A DNA stretch of 64,000 nt from an uncultured Bacteroides sp. (GTDB lineage: Bacteria > Bacteroidota > Bacteroidia > Bacteroidales > Bacteroidaceae): the NCBI GenBank assembly GCA_900546645.1, contig URDR01000002.1, positions 1-64,000 on the forward strand. The letters are read 5' to 3'. The notes beneath the pieces were generated by a model. It was not told where the DNA came from, did not search any database, and worked only from the letters and a program-made list of their open reading frames with translations. Of this stretch, positions 8,624 through 17,348 are shown piece after piece. The position numbers and the translations under genes are program-made. Position 1 is the stretch's first letter. Every line of letters starts with the position of its first letter.

Positions 8624-10609
8624 ATGGAATATCGTTTGCTTTCTGCACAGGAAATAGAAAAGTTGGAGGCGCAGTATTGTAGTGCCGCCGACTGGAGCTT
8701 GGTGGAAGTGGCCAAGGAGTTTGTACCCGACTTTGTGCGTCATACCCGTTTCTCGGGGAAGGTGCGCCTGGGAGTATTCGAGGGCGAGTTTCATTTGCCT
8801 GGAGGAATCACGAAGCATGCCGGACTGGCGTATGTCACCTTGCATAATGTGTCGGTAGGAAACAACTGCTGCATTGAGAATGTAAAAAATTACATTGCCA
8901 ATTATGAGATAGGCGACCATACGTTTATTGAGAATGTAGACATCATTCTGGTAGATAAGCGCAGCAAGTTCGGTAACGGACTGGAAGTCTCGGTTCTGAA
9001 TGAAACCGGCGGGCGTGAAGTGGTGATTCATGACCGCTTGTCGGCTCATCAGGCGTATATCATGGCACTCTACCGCCACCGTCCGGGACTGATTGACCGC
9101 ATGAAGCAAATTATCGGCGAATATGCTGAGGCTCATGCTTCCGAAACGGGTACGATAGGCAGCCATGTCACCATTGTCGATGCCGGATATATTAAGAATG
9201 TCCGTATCGGCGACTATTGTGAAATAGAAGGTACAGGGCGACTGAAAAACGGAAGCATCAACAGCAATGTCCATGCCCCGGTGCATATCGGTTATGGAGT
9301 AATCTGTGATGATTTTATCATTTCAAGCGGTTCGCATGTGGAAGACGGCACGGTGCTGACCCGCTGCTTTGTGGGACAAACCTGTCACTTGGGGCATAGC
9401 TATTCGGCTTCCGATTCCTTGTTTTTCAGCAACTGTCAGGAAGAAAACGGAGAGGCCTGTGCCATCTTTGCCGGTCCGTTTACCGTGACACATCATAAAT
9501 CTACGCTGCTTATTGCCGGTATGTTCTCGTTTATGAATGCCGGCTCCGGGTCGAACCAGAGCAACCACATGTATAAACTCGGACCGATTCATCAGGGAGC
9601 ATTGGAACGGGGTGCCAAGACCACTTCCGATTCGTATCTGCTGTGGCCTGCCCGTATCGGAGCCTTCTCTCTGGTCATGGGGCGGCATGTCAACCATCCT
9701 GATACTTCGAATCTGCCTTTCTCTTATCTGATAGAAGAAAAGAATACCACCTATCTGGTGCCGGGAGTCAACCTGCGGAGTGTGGGAACCATCCGCGATG
9801 CGCAAAAGTGGCCCAAGCGCGACTTACGTAAAGACCCGAACCGGCTCGACCAGATTAATTATAACTTGCTGAGCCCGTATACCATTCAGAAAATGATGAC
9901 CGGGCGGACTATCCTGAAGGAGTTGGCACGCGTGTCGGGCGAGACTTCTGAAATCTATTCGTATCAAAGTGCGAAAATCAAGAATTCGGCTTTGAATAAA
10001 GGAATTCATTTTTATGAAATCGCCATCCATAAATTTTTGGGAAACTCCGTCATCAAGCGTCTGGAGGAGATACATTTCCGGAGTGATGAAGAAATCCGTG
10101 CCCGCTTGAAACCTGATACGCCCGTCGGAACAGGCGAATGGGTGGATGTGTCGGGGCTGATTGCTCCGAAAAGCGAGATTGAACGCTTGATGGAAGATAT
10201 AGAAGGAGGCCGCCTGAACTCGGTGGACGAAATTCATGACCGCTTTGCCGGTATGCATGCGGCTTATTATACCTATGAATGGACGTGGGCTTATGAACAG
10301 ATGCTGGAGTTTTACGGACTGAAAGCCGATGAAATTACAGCAAAAGATATTGTAGCTATCGTGCGCCGCTGGCAGGAAGCCGTGGTATGGCTTGACCGGA
10401 TGGTATATGAAGATGCAAAGAAAGAGTTCTCACTGACCTCGATGACCGGTTTCGGTGCCGATGGAAACAGAGAGGAGCAGGTGCGCGACTTCGAGGAAGT
10501 GCGGGGCGTATTTGAAAGCAATCCGTTTGTTACAGCCGTGCTTGAACATATAAAGGTGAAGACTGAACTGGGAAATGAACTGATTGACCGCATCAGTGGT
10601 CTGTTATAA
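8624..10609 (+). CDS. DUF4954-family left-handed beta-helix protein
   Basis: I place the start at 8624 (MEYRLLSAQEIEKLE) rather than an upstream ATG at 8519, which would overlap hflX. This gives 661 aa. The middle of the protein is rich in hexapeptide-type repeats (VGNNCCIENV, IGDHTFIENV, IGSHVTIVDAGYIKNVRIGDYCEIEG), the signature of left-handed parallel beta-helices seen in acyl- and nucleotidyltransferases. The C-terminal 200 residues are helical and charged (IERLMEDIEGGRLNSVDEIHDRF). The family is known by number only and is widespread in Bacteroidales; its substrate is not established. There is no signal peptide, so it is probably cytoplasmic. It sits in a tight run with hflX and a TlpA-like gene. 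Confidence 0.85.
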   Translation: MEYRLLSAQEIEKLEAQYCSAADWSLVEVAKEFVPDFVRHTRFSGKVRLGVFEGEFHLPGGITKHAGLAYVTLHNVSVGNNCCIENVKNYIANYEIGDHTFIENVDIILVDKRSKFGNGLEVSVLNETGGREVVIHDRLSAHQAYIMALYRHRPGLIDRMKQIIGEYAEAHASETGTIGSHVTIVDAGYIKNVRIGDYCEIEGTGRLKNGSINSNVHAPVHIGYGVICDDFIISSGSHVEDGTVLTRCFVGQTCHLGHSYSASDSLFFSNCQEENGEACAIFAGPFTVTHHKSTLLIAGMFSFMNAGSGSNQSNHMYKLGPIHQGALERGAKTTSDSYLLWPARIGAFSLVMGRHVNHPDTSNLPFSYLIEEKNTTYLVPGVNLRSVGTIRDAQKWPKRDLRKDPNRLDQINYNLLSPYTIQKMMTGRTILKELARVSGETSEIYSYQSAKIKNSALNKGIHFYEIAIHKFLGNSVIKRLEEIHFRSDEEIRARLKPDTPVGTGEWVDVSGLIAPKSEIERLMEDIEGGRLNSVDEIHDRFAGMHAAYYTYEWTWAYEQMLEFYGLKADEITAKDIVAIVRRWQEAVVWLDRMVYEDAKKEFSLTSMTGFGADGNREEQVRDFEEVRGVFESNPFVTAVLEHIKVKTELGNELIDRISGLL

Positions 10610-10623
10610 ATTACGCAATTGGT

Positions 10624-12168
10624 ATGATGTATCGTTTGATGGCAATCTTTCTGATGTGCTTGTTTTACGGTTTCGTGCGGGCACAGGGTTTCTCCAAGCG
10701 TGTGGTAGAGTGTCCGTCCTTTATAGCGGCTGCTACCTCAGAACTGGAGTTGAAAAAACTCATTCTTACCGATGAGCATACGCAGGTAGATGCTGTGCTT
10801 TACGGAAAGCCGGGCAGCGTGGCTGTCATTTCTCCGGATACTTGGCTGGTTGCCGGGCAACAACGTTTCCTGTTGCGCGAAGCCGGTGGCATTTCAATAG
10901 GCGGTCTCATTGAGCCGGAAAGAATTCCTGAGAGCGGACGGATGCATATTGTTCTTTCTTTTGCACCGGTTCCCCGGAGTATTCATGAAGTCGACTTGAT
11001 AGAAGAGGGTACTGGAAGAGCCATTTACGGTATACAGCTGAGCCGGAAGGAGCCTTATGTGTATATTCCCGAGTTTCTGAAGGAAAAACAGCAGGGTGAA
11101 ACCCGCGAACTGCCGGAACCTGGACTGTCGCCCGGAAAGGCAGTAGTCAACGGCTATCTGTTGGGTTATGACGTGCGTATGCCTTTCTCCATGAATCTCC
11201 TCTATTACGACCGGCTGTTTGATAAGGAATGGAGCAGCCGGGTGCGCATACGTCAGGATGGTTCTTTTCATCTCGAAACGGAGATGCTGCAACCCGATAC
11301 GGTGAAGCTGAAGGTAAATCAGGCTGTGCTTCGTCTGTTTCTGGTTCCCGGTGAGGAAACTACGGTTTATATTGACCTTTCTAAGTTGAGCATGTCGGCT
11401 TCAAGGCTCCACCATAAAAATTATGAAAAAAAGCAGAAGGCATGGTTCGACGGGGCAGCCGAGCTGATTAATACAGAGCTGGCATCGGGAAAGCGTTCGC
11501 CGGCATTAGATGTATTCCATGCCGTTGAGAGTAACCTCATGGGCAATGAGAGTCTGAAGGCTCAGCTCCGTGAAGATGCGGAGCGGGTGAAGCCGTTGTG
11601 CGAAAAAATACTGGCGAAAAAAGAATTACAGTCATCCGACAACAAACTGCTCGATGCGGTAACGTTTCCGGAGATAAGTGCTTATGTGCGTTTGCGGAAC
11701 CAAGCTTTGAAGGATGAAATCATGCGCATGGGTTCTGAGAAAGAAGCTTGGGTAGGTGAACTCGATAAGAATCTCTCGGGTGAGGACGTTCTTCCGGCTC
11801 TGCTGGCTCCTTACCGTGGAAAGGCTGTGCTGGTTGATTTTTGGGCCACTTGGTGTGCTCCCTGCCGGAAAAGCTTCAAGGTCATGCGTCCGCTCCGAAA
11901 AAAGCTGGCATCGGAGCCTGTCGTATATCTTTATCTTACGGGACCCTCTTCTCCTGAGCTTGTCTGGAGAACGATGCTGGAAGAAATTCCCGGCATCCAT
12001 TACCGGCTGACTGAGGAGCAGTGGGAATATCTTTGTGAAACGTATCACATAAAAGGCATTCCGGCTTATCTGGTGGTTAATCCCGATGGAAGCGTAGCTT
12101 ATACCCATGTAGGCTTCCCGGGAGTAGATGTTCTGCAAGACGAACTGTTACGTGCGGTAAAACATTAA
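10624..12168 (+). CDS. TlpA-like thioredoxin-fold protein, exported
   Basis: The 514-aa protein has an N-terminal signal peptide (MMYRLMAIFLMCLFYGFVRA). A large beta-rich and helical region of unknown role covers about residues 25-385. The C-terminal thioredoxin-like domain carries VLVDFWATWCAPCRKS, with the redox pair Cys411-Ala-Pro-Cys414. The later cis-Pro region GIPAYLVVNPDG supports the fold. Proteins of this build in Bacteroides are annotated as TlpA-family disulfide reductases of the periplasm; the partner is unknown. It begins 14 bp after the DUF4954 gene, and a 52-aa membrane peptide follows 15 bp after its stop, so co-transcription is likely. A second Met codon at 10627 could also serve as start. 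Confidence 0.85.
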   Translation: MMYRLMAIFLMCLFYGFVRAQGFSKRVVECPSFIAAATSELELKKLILTDEHTQVDAVLYGKPGSVAVISPDTWLVAGQQRFLLREAGGISIGGLIEPERIPESGRMHIVLSFAPVPRSIHEVDLIEEGTGRAIYGIQLSRKEPYVYIPEFLKEKQQGETRELPEPGLSPGKAVVNGYLLGYDVRMPFSMNLLYYDRLFDKEWSSRVRIRQDGSFHLETEMLQPDTVKLKVNQAVLRLFLVPGEETTVYIDLSKLSMSASRLHHKNYEKKQKAWFDGAAELINTELASGKRSPALDVFHAVESNLMGNESLKAQLREDAERVKPLCEKILAKKELQSSDNKLLDAVTFPEISAYVRLRNQALKDEIMRMGSEKEAWVGELDKNLSGEDVLPALLAPYRGKAVLVDFWATWCAPCRKSFKVMRPLRKKLASEPVVYLYLTGPSSPELVWRTMLEEIPGIHYRLTEEQWEYLCETYHIKGIPAYLVVNPDGSVAYTHVGFPGVDVLQDELLRAVKH

Positions 12169-12183
12169 AAAAATATATATACA

Positions 12184-12342
12184 ATGTCTATCTTACGAGT
12201 TATTTTAGCAATTTTATTTCCCCCTCTTGCCGTTATCGATCAGGGGTGTGGTTCTGTACTTATCGTGTTAATCTTAACTTTGGCTGGTTGGGTTCCGGGA
12301 GTCATCGGAGCGTTAGTCATTCTCAATAAGGCTGCTAAATGA
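12184..12342 (+). CDS. Pmp3/YqaE-family small membrane protein (52 aa)
   Basis: A 52-aa ORF starting MSILRVILAILFPPLAVID and ending in NKAAK. It has two hydrophobic segments separated by a short polar turn (DQGCGS), and the second carries LTLAGWVPGVIGALVIL. The motifs ILFPPLAV, GCGS and LTLAGWVPGVIGAL match the UPF0057/Pmp3 proteolipid family, small inner-membrane proteins linked to membrane potential and stress in other organisms. It lies 15 bp downstream of the TlpA-like gene and is probably the last gene of that operon. The role in Bacteroidota is not defined. Confidence 0.88.
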   Translation: MSILRVILAILFPPLAVIDQGCGSVLIVLILTLAGWVPGVIGALVILNKAAK

Positions 12343-12406
12343 GAAGCAAGCCGGTGAAGGGACGATTTTTTCACCTTGATTAAGGAAAAATTTCAATAAT
12401 ACTTTG

Positions 12407-12414
12407 TAACTTTG
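12407..12414 (+). promoter_or_regulatory. Promoter -7 box for fumarase
   Basis: TAACTTTG fits TAnnTTTG and lies 36 bp before the fumarase ATG. The -33 region is not clear. Confidence 0.6.
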
Positions 12415-12450
12415 CTTCCACGATAACTAACATTTAATTTATTCATCATT

Positions 12451-14094
12451 ATGGCAACACCCGAATTCAAGTATCAGCCGATGTTCGAACACGGTAAAGA
12501 TACAACTGAATACTATCTGCTTACCAAGGACTATGTGTCTGTAAGCGAGTTTGAAGGCAAACCGATTCTGAAAATCGAAAAAGAAGGTTTGACTGCAATG
12601 GCTAACGCTGCTTTCCGTGACGTTTCTTTCATGCTTCGCCGTTCGCATAACGAACAGGTGGCTAAAATCCTGACCGACCCGGAAGCAAGCGATAATGATA
12701 AGTATGTGGCACTGACTTTCTTGCGTAATGCAGAAGTGGCAGCTAAAGGAGTATTACCTTTCTGTCAGGATACCGGTACAGCCATTATTCATGGTGAAAA
12801 GGGACAGCAGGTATGGACTGGCTACTGCGATGAAGAGGCACTTTCATTAGGTGTGTATAAAACCTATACCGAAGAAAACCTCCGTTACTCGCAGAATGCA
12901 CCGCTTACCATGTACGATGAAGTGAATACACGCTGTAACTTGCCGGCTCAGATTGATATTGAAGCTACGCAGGGTATGGAGTATGAATTCCTTTGCGTAA
13001 CGAAAGGAGGTGGTTCGGCTAACAAGACTTATCTGTATCAGGAAACCAAAGCTATCTTGAATCCGGCTACTCTGGTGCCGTTCCTTGTAGAAAAAATGAA
13101 GACTTTGGGTACAGCTGCTTGTCCTCCGTATCACATTGCTTTCGTTATCGGTGGAACTTCAGCAGAAAAGAACCTGCTGACCGTGAAATTGGCTTCTACC
13201 CGTTTCTATGATAACTTGCCTACCACAGGTAATGAATACGGACGTGCATTCCGCGATGTGGAACTGGAAAAACAAGTGCTGGAAGAAGCACACCGCATTG
13301 GTTTGGGTGCACAGTTCGGCGGTAAATATTATGCGCACGATGTACGCATCATTCGCTTGCCTCGTCACGGAGCTTCTTGTCCGGTAGGTTTGGGCGTTTC
13401 TTGTTCAGCCGATCGTAACGTACGTTGTAAAATCAATAAAGACGGTATCTGGATTGAAAAACTCGACTCTAATCCGGGTGAACTGATTCCGGAAGAATTG
13501 CGTCAGGCTGGTGAAGGCAATGCCGTGAAGATTGACCTGAACCGTCCGATGCCGGAAATCTTGGCTGAACTCGATAAATATCCGGTAGCTACCCGTCTGT
13601 CACTGAACGGTACTATCATCGTAGGTCGTGACATTGCTCATGCTAAGCTGAAAGAACGTCTGGACCGTGGTGAAGAATTGCCGCAGTACATCAAAGATCA
13701 TCCTATCTATTACGCAGGTCCTGCCAAGACTCCGAGCGGTATGGCTTGTGGTTCGATGGGACCGACTACTGCCGGACGTATGGACCCGTATGTTGACCTG
13801 TTCCAAAGCCACGGCGGATCAATGATTATGCTGGCTAAAGGTAACCGTAGCCAGGCTGTAACCGATGCTTGTAAGAAGCATGGTGGTTTCTACTTAGGCT
13901 CAATCGGTGGCCCGGCTGCTATCTTGGCTCAGAATAATATCAAGAGCATCGAGTGTGTGGAATATCCGGAGCTGGGTATGGAAGCTATCTGGAAGATTGA
14001 AGTGGAAGATTTCCCTGCATTTATCTTGGTTGATAACAAGGGAAATGATTTCTTCAAGCAGATTAAGCCCCGTTGTGCAGGAAACTGTAAATAA
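12451..14094 (+). CDS. Fumarate hydratase, class I (Fe-S)
   Basis: This 547-aa protein is the single-chain class I fumarase, which interconverts malate and fumarate using an oxygen-sensitive [4Fe-4S] cluster. The N-terminal region ([19 protein letters not shown]) and the cluster-ligand segments PFCQDTGTA and [13 protein letters not shown] are present. The C-terminal swivelling domain includes [23 protein letters not shown], a conserved family block. In Bacteroides the enzyme works in the reductive direction, feeding fumarate to fumarate reductase and then the succinate-propionate branch; the mutase for that branch lies at 38-42 kb in this window. It is a single-gene unit with its own promoter box and a hairpin terminator. 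Confidence 0.95.
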   Translation: MATPEFKYQPMFEHGKDTTEYYLLTKDYVSVSEFEGKPILKIEKEGLTAMANAAFRDVSFMLRRSHNEQVAKILTDPEASDNDKYVALTFLRNAEVAAKGVLPFCQDTGTAIIHGEKGQQVWTGYCDEEALSLGVYKTYTEENLRYSQNAPLTMYDEVNTRCNLPAQIDIEATQGMEYEFLCVTKGGGSANKTYLYQETKAILNPATLVPFLVEKMKTLGTAACPPYHIAFVIGGTSAEKNLLTVKLASTRFYDNLPTTGNEYGRAFRDVELEKQVLEEAHRIGLGAQFGGKYYAHDVRIIRLPRHGASCPVGLGVSCSADRNVRCKINKDGIWIEKLDSNPGELIPEELRQAGEGNAVKIDLNRPMPEILAELDKYPVATRLSLNGTIIVGRDIAHAKLKERLDRGEELPQYIKDHPIYYAGPAKTPSGMACGSMGPTTAGRMDPYVDLFQSHGGSMIMLAKGNRSQAVTDACKKHGGFYLGSIGGPAAILAQNNIKSIECVEYPELGMEAIWKIEVEDFPAFILVDNKGNDFFKQIKPRCAGNCK

Positions 14095-14126
14095 ATGAAA
14101 ATTGAATGGTATAAATAACCTGAATG

Positions 14127-14160
14127 AAAAGCGGTGTGACAGGCTCATACCGCTTTTTTA
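14127..14160 (+). terminator. Terminator after fumarase
   Basis: The stem pairs AAAAGCGGT with ACCGCTTTT around a 13-nt loop and runs into T's. It lies between the fumarase stop and the antiporter start. Confidence 0.8.
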
Positions 14161-14187
14161 TTTGTTTCACCTAAAAAGTAAATACAC

Positions 14188-15147
14188 ATGCTACATGATT
14201 TCTTTTTTTTAGTGAGCGGACTGGCTCTTATTTTGGTGGGAGCCAACGGAATGACTGATGGGGCTGCCGCGGTAGCAAAACGTTTCCATATCTCTGATCT
14301 GGTAATCGGGCTGACGATTGTTGCGTTTGGTACTTCTGCTCCTGAGCTGGTAATCAGTGTGCTTTCAGCCATGCAGGGAAGTGCCGACCTTGCCATCGGT
14401 AACGTGGTGGGAAGTAATATCTTCAATATGTTGATGATTATAGGATGTACCGCCTTGGTTCTTCCCATTCAGGTAGGACAAGGAACGCTCAGCAAGGAAA
14501 TTCCGCTGGTTATACTTTCTTCGTTCGTCTTCGCTTTCTTGGCTAATGATGTGTTTCTTGACGGGGGAGTGCGGAATGTAATCAGCCGTATCGATGGCTT
14601 GGTCTTGCTTGCTCTTTTCTTGATATTCTTGCGGTATACATTTGCCATAGCTCGTGCCGGAGAGCTTCAGCCGGAAGATCAGAAAGTGAAGGAACTTTCG
14701 CCATGGAAAGCAACTCTCTATATTATAGGTGGACTGCTTGCTTTAATCTTCGGCGGACAGTGGTTTGTGGAAGGAGCCAGCGGAGTAGCCCGCAGTATGG
14801 GTGTGAGTGAATCGGTGATTGGTCTGACCTTGGTAGCAGGAGGAACTTCCCTTCCGGAACTTGCCACTTCGGTGGTAGCGGCTGTGAAGAAGAATCCGGG
14901 AATAGCCATCGGTAATGTGATAGGCAGTAATTTATTTAATGTATTCTTTGTGCTGGGGGTAAGTGCCACGATATTCCCCTTGCCCATGGGAAATATCACC
15001 AATTTCGATATTGCCGTACTGATAGGTGCCTCTCTTCTGTTCTGGCTGGTGGGGTGGTTTTTCAAGAAGCGTACCATTACGCGGCTTGAAGGAGCTTTCT
15101 TAGTGGCGTGTTATGTGGCTTATACAGCATGGCTCATTTGTTCTTAA
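14188..15147 (+). CDS. Calcium/sodium antiporter, CaCA family (YrbG-like)
   Basis: At 319 aa with about ten hydrophobic segments, the protein shows the two inverted alpha-repeats of the Ca2+:cation antiporter family. Repeat 1 has VIGLTIVAFGTSAPELVIS then IGNVVGSNIFN. Repeat 2 has VIGLTLVAGGTSLPELATS then IGNVIGSNLFN. The two GT-S-PE motifs carry the ion-coordinating glutamates. It should exchange Ca2+ for Na+ or H+ across the inner membrane. The gene stands alone downstream of the fumarase terminator. Confidence 0.92.
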   Translation: MLHDFFFLVSGLALILVGANGMTDGAAAVAKRFHISDLVIGLTIVAFGTSAPELVISVLSAMQGSADLAIGNVVGSNIFNMLMIIGCTALVLPIQVGQGTLSKEIPLVILSSFVFAFLANDVFLDGGVRNVISRIDGLVLLALFLIFLRYTFAIARAGELQPEDQKVKELSPWKATLYIIGGLLALIFGGQWFVEGASGVARSMGVSESVIGLTLVAGGTSLPELATSVVAAVKKNPGIAIGNVIGSNLFNVFFVLGVSATIFPLPMGNITNFDIAVLIGASLLFWLVGWFFKKRTITRLEGAFLVACYVAYTAWLICS

Positions 15148-15173
15148 GCGGGTTTCAGCAACCTGTCTCTCTT

Positions 15174-15206
15174 CCCTCGGTTTACTCCAGCAGTAGACGG
15201 GGGATT
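15174..15206 (+). repeat. 33-bp direct repeat, left copy (hairpin-forming)
   Basis: The block starts CCCTCGGTTTACT and ends AGTAGACGGGGGATT around a CCAGC loop, and it is identical to 33039-33071. The two arms pair with G-U pairs and one internal mismatch, and a T-rich stretch follows, so it can act as a terminator for the antiporter gene. The copies bracket the AraC-fimbrial block in the same orientation. Confidence 0.85.
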
Positions 15207-15330
15207 CTTTTTGCTTGGAAGTCAGCAGGTATTTATCCGAAGAAAGCTGTCAGAAAAGCAAGTTTCGTGTCTGTTCTGCAGATTTATACTTTAATTTAAC
15301 TGTTTTCAGTTGGCTTTTTTGAAAAATAGT

Positions 15331-15338
15331 TATCTTTG
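15331..15338 (+). promoter_or_regulatory. Promoter -7 box for the AraC-family gene
   Basis: TATCTTTG is an exact match to TAnnTTTG. A GTTG lies about 18 bp upstream as a possible -33 element. It implies a leader of roughly 120 nt before the regulator gene. Confidence 0.55.
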
Positions 15339-15461
15339 TTGTATCGGTTAACCAAAATCGAAGCCTTCTTGCAGGAGGATGGTTTTGTTCTATCAGCTTG
15401 AAGAAAAATAGAGAGATAATGAGATAGGACCAGGAGGTCTTATTCTATATATAAACACAAC

Positions 15462-16394
15462 ATGTTATACAAAAAAACCAAGATTATGGAAAACAAACCA
15501 TTTACAACTTCTGCATTGAAATATGTGAAAGAACATTTAGCATGCAGAAACTATGCAACAGCTGAACAGTCAATTTTGCAGGTCAGAAACTTTAAGGCTG
15601 GCGAAAATATAGTGAAAGAAGCGACAGATTGTTCAGCTTTGGTATTCCTTCTTTCCGGGGAGATTGAGCTTTCAACCGGTAGTGTTCTCGATCAAAAAAT
15701 AGAGGGACCCTCCATGTTTTTTATAGCTGCAAGTGAACGTTTCTGTGCCAAAATTAAGCAGGATACGACATTAGTTCGTTGCCGGTTAGACTTGCAGGTC
15801 GCCCTATGTAACCGGTTTGCTATAGAGCATCTCACTCAGTTGAAGCCAAACCGGAATGCGAAAGCAGAAAAGAACCGGATACCAGTACTTCCTATTCATA
15901 GCCTTTTGCATACCGAACTGGAGGCTGTTGTAGAAGCCATAAGGTTGGGGCTGATGTGTGTGCATTACCATCAAATCAAGCGTAATGCGCTACTCATTTG
16001 TTTACGTGGATTCTATTCCAAAGGACAGTTGGCTGATTTGTTTTCACCTATTCTGGGTGTGGAAAGCGAGTTTAAGGAAAAGGTGATTAGGTCTTATTCT
16101 GATGTGGAAAGCGTCAAAGAACTTGTGACGGCTCTGAACATGTCGCCCACTACCTTCAAACGGAAATTTCATCAGGCATTTGGAACTACGGCCAAGCAAT
16201 GGCTGATTGAAAAGAAGAAAGAAAGAGTATTCCAAGACCTGATAATGAGTCATGCACCAATTGCAGAATTGGCTGATAAATATAAATTTTCCGAAAATTA
16301 TATGACTACATTTTGTAAGGAACACTTTGGAAAGACTCCTACACAGATTCGGGCAGATTGGAGTGACTATACGCATTATAGATTACACCTTTAA
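15462..16394 (+). CDS. AraC-family transcriptional regulator of the fimbrial block (putative)
   Basis: A 310-aa protein with a C-terminal AraC helix-turn-helix domain at about 200-300: VKELVTALNMSPTTFKRKFHQAFGTTAKQWLIEKKKERVF is helix pair one, and IAELADKYKFSENYMTTFCKEHFGKTPTQIR is helix pair two. The N-terminal 190 residues look like a cupin-type sensor (VFLLSGEIELSTGSVLDQKIEGPSMFFIAASERF), as in regulators that answer a small ligand or pH. A second ATG at 15486 (MENKPF) is an equally good start. The gene lies immediately upstream of the fimbrial operon, in the same orientation and inside the pair of 33-bp repeats. This suggests it is the locus activator, which is inference. Confidence 0.85.
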   Translation: MLYKKTKIMENKPFTTSALKYVKEHLACRNYATAEQSILQVRNFKAGENIVKEATDCSALVFLLSGEIELSTGSVLDQKIEGPSMFFIAASERFCAKIKQDTTLVRCRLDLQVALCNRFAIEHLTQLKPNRNAKAEKNRIPVLPIHSLLHTELEAVVEAIRLGLMCVHYHQIKRNALLICLRGFYSKGQLADLFSPILGVESEFKEKVIRSYSDVESVKELVTALNMSPTTFKRKFHQAFGTTAKQWLIEKKKERVFQDLIMSHAPIAELADKYKFSENYMTTFCKEHFGKTPTQIRADWSDYTHYRLHL

Positions 16395-16434
16395 ATGAAA
16401 TAGCGGCAATCATTTGATTGCCGCTATTTCATTT
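16393..16434. terminator. Bidirectional-looking hairpin after the AraC gene
   Basis: A perfect 20-bp inverted repeat (AAATGAAATAGCGGCAATCA and its complement) with only two bases between the arms begins at the last codon of the regulator. It separates regulator transcription from the fimbrial promoter. Confidence 0.8.
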
Positions 16435-16489
16435 GGGTTACATGCAAATCCGTTTTGTTTATTCAAATTTGTTTTTTAATGTAATTTTA

Positions 16490-16554
16490 GTCCTATTTTG
16501 TAGTTTTATGGTCCTTTTTCGTAAGTTGTTAATTTATCTAAATAAGTAATTTTG
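16490..16554 (+). promoter_or_regulatory. Fimbrial promoter with 21-bp-spaced direct repeats
   Basis: The -7 box TAATTTTG (16547-16554) fits the Bacteroides consensus, with GTTG at 16525-16528 as a possible -33. Just upstream are two direct repeats beginning GTCCTATTTTGTA (16490) and GTCCTTTTTCGTA (16511), exactly 21 bp apart; a weaker third copy begins at 16471. Spacing of two helical turns next to -33 is the usual arrangement for AraC-type activators. The leader to the first fimbrial gene would be about 240 nt and contains nothing I can name. Confidence 0.5.
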
Positions 16555-16798
16555 CAAGCGAAAAGAGAAACCCTTATTGGTTTGTTGTGATAAAATAACT
16601 CATAAGGTTGGTTATATAGATAAAAATCACCGTTTTTTATGTTGATTATTACAGCAGATGAGGACTCTTTTCTGTCTTTTTATTAGGCATAGGAAAATAC
16701 ATTCTTTTTCTCTTTTATACAGAAAGACAAAGATACATTGTTCAGAGGAAGAATGAAACTGAAATTAGAACGTGTAAAAGTACATAGAAACAAACTTT

Positions 16799-17329
16799 AT
16801 GAAACGGAATCTTTTATTATTACTGCTGGTAATTATTACACAATATGTATGTGGGCAAAGTGTTGCTTTGAAAACCAACGGGCTGTATTGGCTGACCACT
16901 ACACCGAATGCAGGCGTGGAAGTTGCTTTGAGCCGTAAAATGACTTTGGATGTGTCGGCGGCATATAATCCCTGGACTTTTAAAGATGATAAAAAGATGC
17001 GCTTCTGGCTGGTACAACCCGAGTTGAAGTACTGGTTGTGTGAAAAGTTTGAAGGACATTTTGTCGGGATTCATGCACACGGAGCCCAGTATTATGGCGG
17101 TTTCGATAAAAAACTCTACGACGGGTATCTGGCAGGAGGAGGTATCTCATACGGCTACGACTGGATTTTATCTTCCCATTGGAACTTGGAAGCTGAAATC
17201 GGTATAGGATATGCGCATTTGTGGTACAAGGAAAGTCCTCGTATTCCCTGTAAGAAATGTCACGAAGACAAGCATAAAAACTATTTCGGTCCTACCAAGG
17301 CTGCCATTTCATTGACTTATATATTTTAA
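16799..17329 (+). CDS. DUF3575-family outer-membrane beta-barrel protein
   Basis: This 176-aa protein has a signal peptide (MKRNLLLLLLVIITQYVCG). It then alternates short amphipathic strands (VALKTNGLYWLTTTPNAGVEVAL, LDVSAAYNPWTF, HFVGIHAHGAQYYGG, LEAEIGIGYAHLWY) and ends in an aromatic C-terminal strand (AISLTYIF), as in small outer-membrane barrels. A CKKCHED motif lies in a loop near the end. DUF3575 genes regularly head Mfa/FimA-type fimbrial loci in Bacteroides, next to DUF3868 as here. The likely role is accessory to fimbrial export or anchoring, though no mechanism is established. It is the first gene of the operon; DUF3868 starts 19 bp later. Confidence 0.85.
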   Translation: MKRNLLLLLLVIITQYVCGQSVALKTNGLYWLTTTPNAGVEVALSRKMTLDVSAAYNPWTFKDDKKMRFWLVQPELKYWLCEKFEGHFVGIHAHGAQYYGGFDKKLYDGYLAGGGISYGYDWILSSHWNLEAEIGIGYAHLWYKESPRIPCKKCHEDKHKNYFGPTKAAISLTYIF

Positions 17330-17348
17330 TTAAAGACTTCGTTCTGAA

